Shown: positions 24,865 to 32,562 of the stretch, in pieces
How the letters are laid out: each line of letters begins with the position of its first letter
How positions within the stretch are numbered: the stretch's first letter is position 1
DNA from: Flemingiibacterium sp045636145
GTDB taxonomy: Bacteria; Bacillota; Clostridia; Oscillospirales; CAG-272
Direction: 5' to 3'
Assembly: GCA_045636145.1 (NCBI GenBank)
Contig: JAZTWV010000003.1
Span: 1 to 53,544 of the forward strand
Length of the DNA: 53,544 nt
Program-made: the position numbers and the translations under genes
The notes under the pieces: generated by a model
What the model was told of the DNA's origin: nothing
Databases searched by the model: none
The model's input: only the letters and a program-made list of their open reading frames with translations

Positions 24865-24985
24865 CCTTGGCCGTCACTGCCGTTTAGTCGTGCCTCATCC
24901 CAACAGGACAAACAAAAACAGTACCGGCGGTTTTTTGGACTGTCGGAATCGTTTTTTATCGTATATTGGTAAATGTGACACTAAT

Positions 24986-25015
24986 ATGATACCATGATTA
25001 CATACTTTCTGTCAA
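24986..25015 (-). promoter_or_regulatory. Promoter of the minD-like/mgsA-like pair
   Basis: On the minus strand, TTGACA (25010-25015), 18 bases and TATCAT (24986-24991) form a good sigma-A promoter. The leader to the first possible start is about 115 nucleotides. The gap 24865-25170 otherwise holds only this leader and the nfnB terminator. Confidence 0.65.
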
Positions 25016-25136
25016 TACCTCACAGCAAATTTTCCTCATAAAAACTCAATTTTTACATTTACGACAAAAATATTTGACATTTTTGTGCGCTTCGTGTACT
25101 TTCCGGTATGGTATATCCGATTTTACCAAAGCAAAA

Positions 25137-25164
25137 CCGCGGCAGTGGAATATCCGTGCCGCGG
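25137..25164 (-). terminator. nfnB terminator
   Basis: The stem CCGCGGCA (25137-25144) with TGCCGCGG (25157-25164) is followed on the minus strand by TTTTGCTTTGG. It lies just beyond the nfnB stop at 25171. Confidence 0.7.
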
Positions 25165-25170
25165 AATGCA

Positions 25171-26589
25171 TTATTTGCTCATCAAATATTCATCAATGGC
25201 TTTTGCCGCTGTTTTTCCTGCTCCCATGGCAGAAATGACCGTAGCGGCACCTGTTACGGCGTCTCCGCCGGCATAAACGCCGGGTTTCGTGGTAGCACCG
25301 GTGGATTCTTCCACAATTATGCCGCCTCGCTTGTTCACTTCAAGCCCTTCGGTAGTGGATTTTATAAGAGGATTCGGGGATGTGCCGATGGAGATTATCA
25401 CCGTATCGACTGGAAGCTCAAATTCGCTTCCGGGTATGGGCACAGGAGACCGTCTGCCGCGCTCATCAGGCTCGCCAAGCTCCATTTTTATGCATTTTAT
25501 ACCTGTGACGCAACCGTTCTTCGGGTCACGCTTATCCTCCGGATTGCGGTAGCCTAAAATCTCCACGGGGCTGCTGAGGAGCATAAATTCGATACCCTCC
25601 TCCATGGCGTGCTCCACTTCCTCACGGCGTGCCGGAAGCTCTTCCATGGAACGGCGATAGATGATGTACACCTTTTCTGCGCCGAGACGGAGTGCGGTAC
25701 GCGCCGCATCCATTGCCACGTTTCCGCCGCCCACGACGGCAACCTTGCCGCCCTTGGATATAGGGGTAACGGGATCGTAAAGATACGCCTTCATAAGGTT
25801 GCTTCTGGTGAGAAATTCGTTTGCGGAGTAGACTCCCTTCAGATTTTCACCGGGAATGTTCATGAATGAGGGAAGCCCCGCGCCGGAGCCGATAAATACG
25901 GCTTCATATCCCATCTCGAAAAGCTCGTCGACTGTCAGCGTTTTGCCGATTATATAGTTTGTCTCGATTTTCACTCCCATTGCCGTAAGGTTGTCAACCT
26001 CTTTTTCTACTATAGCCTTTGGAAGTCTGAATTCGGGGATTCCGTATACAAGGACACCCCCGGCGGTGTGCAGTGCTTCGTACACCGTCACCTCGTACCC
26101 CTTTTTGGCAAGATCACCTGCACAGGTAAGTCCCGACGGACCTGAACCCACAATTGCCACTCTGTGTCCGTTCTTTTGAGGAATTTCGGGCTTTTTGTCA
26201 GAATGTGTGTTATGATAATCTGCCACGAAACGCTCAAGTCTGCCTATTCCCACAGGCTCACCCTTTATACCGCGCACGCATTTTGCCTCACACTGTGTTT
26301 CCTGAGGGCAGACGCGTCCGCAGACGGCAGGGAGAGAAGAAGAGCGGTTTATTATCTGATATGCGCCCTCAAAATCTCCCTCCTTTATCTTGCCGATAAA
26401 ATCGGGGATGTGTATATTTACGGGACAGCCGGAAACGCAGGGCATATTTTTGCAGTTAAGACAGCGTGCCGCCTCGTCAAGGGCGGTGGCTTCATCGTAG
26501 CCGAGAGCAACCTCCGAGAAATTATGCGCTCTGACCTCAGGTGTCTGAGATGGCATAGGGTTCTTCTTGGGATTCATATTTGCAGCCAT
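25171..26589 (-). CDS. nfnB: NfnB-type (GltD-like) large subunit, NADPH-dependent ferredoxin:NAD(P) oxidoreductase
   Basis: The 472-residue product has two N-terminal [4Fe-4S] clusters (CLNCKNMPCVSGCP and CGRVCPQETQCEAKCVRG), an FAD-binding motif GSGPSGLTCAGDLAKKG (about 148-164) and an NAD(P)-binding motif VVGGGNVAMDAARTALRLGA. This architecture fits the glutamate synthase small-subunit family and the large subunit of NfnAB. The neighbouring NfnA-like gene, not a GltB-type large subunit, supports NfnB. NfnAB reversibly couples NADPH, NADH and ferredoxin by electron bifurcation in anaerobes. The gene starts 16 bases after nfnA. Confidence 0.85.
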   Translation of the reverse strand: MAANMNPKKNPMPSQTPEVRAHNFSEVALGYDEATALDEAARCLNCKNMPCVSGCPVNIHIPDFIGKIKEGDFEGAYQIINRSSSLPAVCGRVCPQETQCEAKCVRGIKGEPVGIGRLERFVADYHNTHSDKKPEIPQKNGHRVAIVGSGPSGLTCAGDLAKKGYEVTVYEALHTAGGVLVYGIPEFRLPKAIVEKEVDNLTAMGVKIETNYIIGKTLTVDELFEMGYEAVFIGSGAGLPSFMNIPGENLKGVYSANEFLTRSNLMKAYLYDPVTPISKGGKVAVVGGGNVAMDAARTALRLGAEKVYIIYRRSMEELPARREEVEHAMEEGIEFMLLSSPVEILGYRNPEDKRDPKNGCVTGIKCIKMELGEPDERGRRSPVPIPGSEFELPVDTVIISIGTSPNPLIKSTTEGLEVNKRGGIIVEESTGATTKPGVYAGGDAVTGAATVISAMGAGKTAAKAIDEYLMSK

Positions 26590-26604
26590 AATACTTTCTC
26601 CTAA

Positions 26605-27441
26605 TTATGCCTTCTTAAAAAGATTGCAGGCTTCCTCATAAGCGTGGCGCTCAAAATCACGAAACATAGAGCCGCGCTCCATAGCGGAATCAAAGTCTAC
26701 CTCATATCCGTCGAAATCCGGACCGTCAACGCAGGCGAATTTCGTCTTGCCGCCGACTGTAAGGCGGCATCCGCCGCACATTCCCGTGCCGTCTATCATT
26801 ATGGGATTCATTGATACCGTACAGGGTATGCCTGTAGGACGGGAAGTTTCCACAACGAATTTCATCATTATAAGCGGACCTATGGTTATGATCCTGTCGA
26901 ATTTTTCGCCGGATTCAAGCATTTCGGCAAGGGGCACGCAGACATTGCCCTGCCTACCGTATGAGCCGTCGTCCGTCATGATATGGAGTCTTTTTGATGC
27001 GGCTTTGAACTCATCCTCAAGAATTACAAGGTCTTTTGACCGGAAGCCGATTATTGATGTAACCTCACATCCCATCGAGTGAAGCTCTTTGGCAATGGGC
27101 ATTGCGATGGCGCATCCAACGCCGCCGCCAACGATGCACACCTTTCGAAGTCTCTCAAGCTCTGTGGGAACACCGAGAGGGCCTGCAAAATCCTGTAGGC
27201 TGTCGCCAACTTCCTTTGCGGCAAGCTTCAGTGTGGTAGCACCCACTATCTGAAATATTATTTTTACCGTTCCCGCGTCACGGTCATATCCTGCGATAGT
27301 GAGAGGGATACGCTCGCCGTCGGAATCGGTGCGAAGTATTATAAACTGTCCCGGACGGGCTTTTTTCGCCACTGCCGGTGCTTCAATATCCATCATGCAA
27401 ACGGTGGGATTGAGGCTTTTTTTTGTTATGATCCTGAACAT
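26605..27441 (-). CDS. nfnA: NfnA-type small subunit, FAD and [2Fe-2S] ferredoxin-NAD(P) reductase family
   Basis: The 278-residue product resembles the PyrK/SudB/NfnA family: an N-terminal FAD-binding beta barrel with MFRIITKKSLNP, an NAD-binding part (VGGGVGCAIAMPIAKEL), and a C-terminal cluster motif DGTGMCGGCRLTVGGK followed by a fourth Cys in FACVDGP. It forms the small subunit of NfnAB with the next gene. I use the ATG at 27441, nine bases after GGAGGA, because the TTG two codons upstream sits only three bases from it. A sigma-A promoter lies at 27483-27512. Confidence 0.85.
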   Translation of the reverse strand: MFRIITKKSLNPTVCMMDIEAPAVAKKARPGQFIILRTDSDGERIPLTIAGYDRDAGTVKIIFQIVGATTLKLAAKEVGDSLQDFAGPLGVPTELERLRKVCIVGGGVGCAIAMPIAKELHSMGCEVTSIIGFRSKDLVILEDEFKAASKRLHIMTDDGSYGRQGNVCVPLAEMLESGEKFDRIITIGPLIMMKFVVETSRPTGIPCTVSMNPIMIDGTGMCGGCRLTVGGKTKFACVDGPDFDGYEVDFDSAMERGSMFRDFERHAYEEACNLFKKA

Positions 27442-27482
27442 GGACAAATCTCCTCCGGAATCATCGACTGTAATTACATACT

Positions 27483-27512
27483 ATTATACCATAGCTCGGC
27501 GTGTGTTTGCAA
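27483..27512 (-). promoter_or_regulatory. nfnAB promoter (sigma-A type)
   Basis: On the minus strand, TTGCAA (27507-27512), 18 bases and TATAAT (27483-27488) precede nfnA, with a short leader of about 35 nucleotides. It is divergent from the spoIIE promoter region. Confidence 0.7.
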
Positions 27513-27626
27513 TAGCAAATTATTATAAATTCGGACTTCTTCACCCACCAAAACGGCAGAATTTGACATAATCTCCGCCAAAAACGCGCTGATTTGATAT
27601 TATCCACGCTCATACGAGCGAAACAG

Positions 27627-27681
27627 TGCCGAAAATACAAACACCAATCGACATTGTGTGCTGCCTGCGTTTTGGTATAAT
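27627..27681 (+). promoter_or_regulatory. Candidate Spo0A-controlled spoIIE promoter
   Basis: TATAAT at 27676-27681 is preceded by TCGACA at 27648-27653 with a 22-base spacer, longer than normal. TGTCGAT, a near Spo0A box (consensus TGNCGAA), overlaps the -35 on the other strand, and a perfect TGCCGAA lies at 27627-27633. Long-spacer promoters activated by Spo0A are known at spoIIG and spoIIE of Bacillus. Function is inferred by comparison. Confidence 0.5.
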
Positions 27682-27728
27682 TATCGGGAAGACAGCCGCG
27701 CATTGCGGCATAAAGGACGGTAAAAATT

Positions 27729-30197
27729 ATGGCAGTACAAAAATTTATAATGAAAAAGCTTGCAGGCGTGTTTGGAAATGCCGCGGCAGGCGAGGGTGAG
27801 GAGTTTTTTGATTCGGGCCTTATTGATACGGTACATATTGTAAAGGGAATCGGCGCGGCGGTGATGGCAGGAATACTCGGCGCATCAAGCGGTGTTTTCT
27901 CCTGCTATCCTTTCGGAATAGCATATCTGTGCGTCGCTGACAGGTATGTGTACTTTTCCTATTTCGGACTGCTCGTATCGGCGCTTACCAACCGCGGATA
28001 TGCACTTCCAATGGCGGTGGTGTACACGGTTATTCTTATGCTTCGGTATGCTGTGGGGCGGATTGCCACCGAAGATAGCACAGACAAGCTGCCGGGCGTG
28101 TTTGAGAAGCTTCGAAGCCGAGCACGAAAAAGCGGCGCGGGTCCTGCCGTATTCGGTGAGGCACTGCTTATCCGTGTGGCAATAGCCTGCTTTGCGGCGT
28201 TTGTATTCGGACTGTACCGACTGATAGCAGGCGGATTTTTGTACTATGACCTGTTTGGGCTTCTCGGCGGATTTATTATTTCACCCCTTGCCGCGGCGGC
28301 ACTGGGCGGACTTTTTACAAAGGACGAGCAACTGCCTAGAGCCGGCACACTGTCACGTGCGGCACTTGTATTCATGATAGTATTCTCCCTTCGTGGATAC
28401 AGTATTATGGGATTCTCACTTGGATTTGCGGCGGCTTTTTTTATCACAATGTGGGCGGCATCCTCTGTTGGCGGACTCAAGGGATGCGCTGTGGGTCTGC
28501 TTCTGGGTCTTGCCTGCGGCACACTTGATACGGTGGGCGTGTCGGGTGTGGCTTCCGCCGCCTATTCTATCGGAGCTGCGCCCTGCATCATTGCAGTGGC
28601 AGGACTTTGTATGGGGGCACTTTGGAGGGTATCCCGTGCGGCGGCAGTGGCGGCGGCTTGCTCGGTGGGAATCTCTCTTGGACTTATGGTTGACGGATAC
28701 GGTATACTTCCGAGACTTCTTCCGGATATTTCAGCCGCGGCGGCAGTGTTTATGCCGCTTTCCCATTTCGGCTTTTTGCCGCGCCTGCTTATTTTCTCTG
28801 AGCCTGAAAGGGCTTCGGGCAGTGAGGAATTATCTCTGCTTGAAAAAAAGCAGACGGATACAAATGCAAGAATGAATGCTCTGTCTGAGGCGTTTTCCCA
28901 TTTGTCCGACACTGTATATTCGCTGTCGGACCGAATGCGCCGTCCGGGGGTCGCGGACTTAAAGCAGGTTTGCGACGGAGCGTTTGAGGGCTTCTGCCAC
29001 AAGTGTGCCATGCAGTCGGTGTGCCTTGAGAGGGAGTGCTCATCCACTCTTGATGCGCAGAGCAAAATAACCGGCGTGCTTTATAAAGCCGGACGGGTGG
29101 GAATAGAGGACGTCCCGCAGTATTTCCGTGACCGGTGCTTCAATATACTGCCCATTATTGACGAGATAAATATTTCCACAGCGAAGCTTATAGAGCGACT
29201 CATAAAGAACGATAAAACCGAGGCTTTTGCGCTGGATTACGAGGCTATGTCAAAGCTGCTTGCGGCGCAGATAGATAAAAACGATGCTGAATATAAGGTC
29301 GACACGGAGCTTACAAAAAAGCTCCGAAAGTCCCTTAAATATATGGGTATCCATGCTGAAAGTGCGCTGTGCTGCGGCTCACGAAAAAAGCAGGCGGTAA
29401 TCGGAGGTGTGGATGCGGCAAAGATGAGAATGGGGGCGCGTGAGATACGGCAGGCGGTGGAAAATACCCTTGAAGTACCCATGGCGGCGCCTCTGTTCAA
29501 CGTAGAGGACGGCGTTGTCACCGTAACCCTTGAAGCACGCCGCAGATACAGGACAGAGGTTGCCAAAGCCACAAGTATAAAGGAGTCGGAAAGTGCCAAC
29601 GGAGACAGTGTTGCCGTATTTGAAAATAAAGAGGACTATTTTTACACGCTCATATCAGACGGCATGGGAAGCGGCAGAGAGGCGGCAATTACATCAAAGA
29701 TATGTGCGGTGTTTATTGAGCGGATGCTGTCAGCCGGAAACGGACAAAGCGTGACGCTTGAAATGCTCAACGGCTTTATACGAAGCCGTGCCTGCCGTGG
29801 CAGTGAATGCTCGGCTACAATAGACCTTGCCGAGATTGACCTTATAAACGGTAAGGCGAGCTTTGTTAAAAGCGGGGCGGCACCGTCCTTTGTGCTCCGC
29901 TCTGGAAATCTTTATAAGCTTCAGTCGAAAACCCTGCCCATCGGTATAATGCATGAGCTTGATGCGGAGCGCATAGGCTTTGAGCTTATGGGGGGAGATG
30001 TGATAATCATGCTGAGCGACGGCGTGGCGCAGTCTCTTGAGGACGGAGTGTGGCTTGCCAATCTTCTGACCTACGAGTGGGAGGACGATATTGATGCCAT
30101 GGCGGCAAAGATTCTTGACAATGCGGTTTTGACAAACAGACGCAGTGATGATATGACAGTGGTGGTCATACGCATTGCGGAAGACGAGGGAGAATAA
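27729..30197 (+). CDS. spoIIE: Stage II sporulation protein E (SpoIIE), membrane serine phosphatase
   Basis: SpoIIE dephosphorylates the anti-anti-sigma factor SpoIIAA to switch on sigma-F in the forespore, and it also takes part in polar septation. The 822-residue product (Bacillus about 827) has a hydrophobic N-terminal part with about ten transmembrane segments (about 40-355), a cytoplasmic linker (about 360-610) and a PP2C phosphatase domain (about 610-822) with ISDGMGSGREAAI and MLSDGVAQSLED carrying the metal-binding aspartates. It shows that this organism, or a recent ancestor, makes endospores. AAGGACGG precedes the ATG. A promoter candidate is listed separately. Confidence 0.95.
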   Translation: MAVQKFIMKKLAGVFGNAAAGEGEEFFDSGLIDTVHIVKGIGAAVMAGILGASSGVFSCYPFGIAYLCVADRYVYFSYFGLLVSALTNRGYALPMAVVYTVILMLRYAVGRIATEDSTDKLPGVFEKLRSRARKSGAGPAVFGEALLIRVAIACFAAFVFGLYRLIAGGFLYYDLFGLLGGFIISPLAAAALGGLFTKDEQLPRAGTLSRAALVFMIVFSLRGYSIMGFSLGFAAAFFITMWAASSVGGLKGCAVGLLLGLACGTLDTVGVSGVASAAYSIGAAPCIIAVAGLCMGALWRVSRAAAVAAACSVGISLGLMVDGYGILPRLLPDISAAAAVFMPLSHFGFLPRLLIFSEPERASGSEELSLLEKKQTDTNARMNALSEAFSHLSDTVYSLSDRMRRPGVADLKQVCDGAFEGFCHKCAMQSVCLERECSSTLDAQSKITGVLYKAGRVGIEDVPQYFRDRCFNILPIIDEINISTAKLIERLIKNDKTEAFALDYEAMSKLLAAQIDKNDAEYKVDTELTKKLRKSLKYMGIHAESALCCGSRKKQAVIGGVDAAKMRMGAREIRQAVENTLEVPMAAPLFNVEDGVVTVTLEARRRYRTEVAKATSIKESESANGDSVAVFENKEDYFYTLISDGMGSGREAAITSKICAVFIERMLSAGNGQSVTLEMLNGFIRSRACRGSECSATIDLAEIDLINGKASFVKSGAAPSFVLRSGNLYKLQSKTLPIGIMHELDAERIGFELMGGDVIIMLSDGVAQSLEDGVWLANLLTYEWEDDIDAMAAKILDNAVLTNRRSDDMTVVVIRIAEDEGE

Positions 30198-30212
30198 TAC
30201 TGTTTTTGGTAC

Positions 30213-30241
30213 TTGACAATTTGGAGGCGGTTTGATATAAT
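30213..30241 (+). promoter_or_regulatory. nth promoter (sigma-A consensus)
   Basis: A perfect TTGACA (30213-30218), 17 bases and TATAAT (30236-30241) lie in the 78-base gap between spoIIE and nth. It gives nth its own vegetative transcription apart from the sporulation gene before it. Confidence 0.85.
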
Positions 30242-30275
30242 ATCGGTATCAAAAAAAGAAAAGGATGCACCCCAA

Positions 30276-30932
30276 ATGGCAAGTAAAAAAACAGCTCTCG
30301 CACAGGAATTCTGCGAGAGGCTTGAGAAAATATACACGGAGGCACAGTGTGCGCTTGAATCGGGCGGAGAGGCGTGGAAGCTTCTCATTATGGGACGGCT
30401 GTCGGCTCAGTGCACAGACGCCAGAGTAAACATCGTTTGCCGTGATCTCTTCGCGAAGTACCCAACTCTCGAATCCGTTGCGGACTGCCAGCTGTCCACA
30501 CTTGAGGAGATCGTGCGCCCCTGCGGACTTTACAAGACCAAGGCAAAAAATATAAAGGATGCCTGCATAATGCTTCGTGATGAATTCGGGGGTGTGCTTC
30601 CCGATACCATGGACCAGCTGCTGCGGCTGCCCGGCGTTGGCAGAAAGATTGCAAATCTGCTCCTTGGGGATATATTCGGAAAACCTGCCATCGTTACAGA
30701 TACCCACTGCATCCGTATATGCGGCAGGGTGGGACTGTATGAGGAAACGCTTAAAGACCCTGTGAAGATAGAAAAAATACTCGTTCCTCTAATAATTCCC
30801 GAAAAGCAGTCGGATTTTTGTCACAGGCTGGTTATGTTCGGAAGAGAAATATGTACCGCAAGGTCGCCGAAGTGCGGCGAATGTCCCGTATCCGATATAT
30901 GTAAGCATAATAAGAAAAGCTTGCCGAAATAA
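30276..30932 (+). CDS. nth: Endonuclease III
   Basis: Nth is a DNA glycosylase/AP lyase that removes oxidised pyrimidines in base excision repair. The 218-residue product has the helix-hairpin-helix LPGVGRKIANLLLGD with the catalytic Lys (about 119-133), the catalytic Asp in VTDTHCIRICGRVG, and a C-terminal [4Fe-4S] motif CTARSPKCGECPVSDIC (C-x6-C-x2-C-x5-C). The ATG at 30276 has an upstream AAAGGA. A longer in-frame extension upstream is excluded because it would cross the promoter. The stop lies inside the terminator loop. Confidence 0.95.
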   Translation: MASKKTALAQEFCERLEKIYTEAQCALESGGEAWKLLIMGRLSAQCTDARVNIVCRDLFAKYPTLESVADCQLSTLEEIVRPCGLYKTKAKNIKDACIMLRDEFGGVLPDTMDQLLRLPGVGRKIANLLLGDIFGKPAIVTDTHCIRICGRVGLYEETLKDPVKIEKILVPLIIPEKQSDFCHRLVMFGREICTARSPKCGECPVSDICKHNKKSLPK

Positions 30933-30944
30933 CGGCAAGCTTTT
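30915..30944 (+). terminator. nth terminator
   Basis: The 12-bp stem AAAAGCTTGCCG (30915-30926) with CGGCAAGCTTTT (30933-30944) has a T5 end. It starts inside the nth coding region, with the stop codon in its loop. Confidence 0.88.
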
Positions 30945-30949
30945 TGCGT

Positions 30950-31340
30950 ATCTGTGAAGATGTGATAAACGGACAGAGGACGCCGCTCCCTACGGTGTAA
31001 ACCCTCTCCGTCACACCATTGGTGTGCCACCTCTCCCGGAGGGCGAGACTTTGATACAGAGGCTCTCCCTCTGGGAGAGCTCCCGCGAAGCGGGTGAGAG
31101 GGCAATTGGTATGTTCTATATCGTTTGTTCCCATACCAACGAAATTCCCACCAACCCAAGCCGCCGAAATGGTGCGGGGCCATGCAGGCGGCGCGAGTAG
31201 TGAGCATCGACGGGAAACGGCGGGAGCAAGCCCCCGCCCTACGGAGGTGTAGCCCAAATAATTCCCATGTATAAAGTTTTTTTGCGGATGCTTTCAGCAC
31301 ATCGCAAGCGATGTGCTCAAAAAAAGCGACCGTACTCCTT
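30950..31340. repeat. Gene-free region of structured dispersed repeats
   Basis: No gene with a convincing start and family was seen in this approximately 390-base gap. It holds nested inverted repeats. CCCTCTC (31002-31008) and GAGAGGG (31096-31102) bound a 101-base unit with inner hairpins (CACACC/GGTGTG at 31012-31026; GCTCTCCC/GGGAGAGC at 31062-31080; CCCGC/GCGGG at 31083-31094). Next come TTGGTATG/CATACCAA (31106-31139) and then the dispersed repeat 31151-31327. Such composite repeats are common between genes in gut Clostridia, in my experience of such genomes. Any role is unknown. Confidence 0.7.
31151..31327 (+). repeat. Dispersed repeat, copy 1 (second copy at 45615-45774, inverted)
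   Basis: The first 54 bases (CCAACCCAAGCCGCCG...) match the minus strand of 45721-45774 with about five mismatches by eye. The last part (TGTATAAAGTT, TTTGCGGA, then the stem AGCACATCG/CGATGTGCT at 31296-31317) matches 45615-45677. The middle differs between the copies. It forms several hairpins: GCCGCC/GGCGGC around 31161-31193, and the terminal stem. It behaves like a MITE-type element with conserved ends and a variable core. Confidence 0.75.
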
Positions 31341-31341
31341 T

Positions 31342-32523
31342 TCACTCCACCCCAAGCGTCAGGGATGCAAGATTGTCCGAGGTGAGCAGGCTGTCCATGT
31401 TGTAGAGAATCAGAACGCGGTCAGCACCGATTTCCTCTGCGAGATCAAGCACCGAGGGATTTCCTACAAGCGGCTTGTAATAGCGAAGGTCTATTATTTC
31501 AAGATCAAAATGAACGGCAAGGAAAGGAGCGGCGGAATGACCGAAGCTGTCCTTTATGAGAAGCAGGGTTTCGCGCTCGCCCGAAAGAGAGCTTGACTCC
31601 GACGGATATATCCGAACACGGGCATTATTTCCGCCGATAAATGCGCTGTACTTGTCCTTTTTGTCAAGATATGACCGGTCATACATTCCGAAAAAAGTCT
31701 TTCCGCCAACAATCTCGCATACTAGCGATTCGTCGCCACTGTAGCGGAAAAATTCCATGACGTCGGGTGATACCCACTTCATGCCTGCCTTTGACCATGT
31801 GGTTCCGTAGAATTCTTCCGATACCGTCTCGCGGGTGAAAAATTCAAGGGGGTGGGGGGTCATACCGTATGTTGCCATTATCTCGGCGTATGCGTAATAT
31901 GCACCAAGGGTTGTCCAGTGGTGGTCGGTGCGGTAATATACATACTCACCCATTGTGGCACGCACTCGGAGAGGAGTCAGCAGGTCTATTTGGGGAATGC
32001 CGCCGTAATTTTCAAAAACACGTCCGAAGGTGGTGTCGGAAATATCAAGAGCAGGGTAAAGAGCAGGAGCGTAATTTATAAGAACGTCCTGGGAGCGTCC
32101 TGCTATTGCCAGATGCAGTGGGATGTCCAGCTTTTCAGTAAAAATCTCGATGGCAGCAAGATTTTTTTCTGCAAAAGCTAAGTCCGGCGTGTCATCTTTG
32201 GCAATAATATGTCCGTCTGTCCCAAGAAGTACCGAATTGTTCTCCGCCTTGCCGATTGACGTCTCAATGGCGGCTTTCAGTCCCACAAAGGTGTTTCTGA
32301 GGGGCATCTGATCGGTGCAGTACCGTGCCGCATCGGCGGTGAATCTGCCGTCTGTCAGCGATGATACGGTAAATTTGGGCGCGGTCTGAAGATAGCGGTT
32401 CTCCTCCTCGGAATATTCCTTGTCGGGGAGTATCAGCATGGCGGCGGAGAAGCCGTATATGATAATCAGCAGACTAAGGACTGTCACAATGTCCCATAGG
32501 CGATGATTTTTCTGTTCTTTCAT
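31342..32523 (-). CDS. DHHW-family protein, putative polysaccharide O-acetylation partner
   Basis: The 393-residue product has a short cytoplasmic N-terminus, one transmembrane segment (about 13-32) and an extracellular SGNH-like domain with the family motif YRTDHHWTTLGAYYAY (about 197-212). LIKDSFGHSAAPFLA near 335 is the catalytic Ser-type segment expected in AlgX/AlgJ-like proteins. These proteins usually act with MBOAT acyltransferases to O-acetylate cell-wall or exopolysaccharides. The MBOAT gene lies 39 bases upstream on the same strand, so they form an operon. The acceptor polymer is unknown. Confidence 0.85.
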   Translation of the reverse strand: MKEQKNHRLWDIVTVLSLLIIIYGFSAAMLILPDKEYSEEENRYLQTAPKFTVSSLTDGRFTADAARYCTDQMPLRNTFVGLKAAIETSIGKAENNSVLLGTDGHIIAKDDTPDLAFAEKNLAAIEIFTEKLDIPLHLAIAGRSQDVLINYAPALYPALDISDTTFGRVFENYGGIPQIDLLTPLRVRATMGEYVYYRTDHHWTTLGAYYAYAEIMATYGMTPHPLEFFTRETVSEEFYGTTWSKAGMKWVSPDVMEFFRYSGDESLVCEIVGGKTFFGMYDRSYLDKKDKYSAFIGGNNARVRIYPSESSSLSGERETLLLIKDSFGHSAAPFLAVHFDLEIIDLRYYKPLVGNPSVLDLAEEIGADRVLILYNMDSLLTSDNLASLTLGVE

Positions 32524-32562
32524 CGTTGTTGACCTTTCTTAATATGCAAAACGGGATTTTCG

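Noticed and set aside
30821..31345. A 174-codon minus-strand frame over the nth end and the repeat region
   Set aside because: It spans the nth coding end and palindromic repeats, and its sequence is low-quality, Arg/Ser-rich, with no family.
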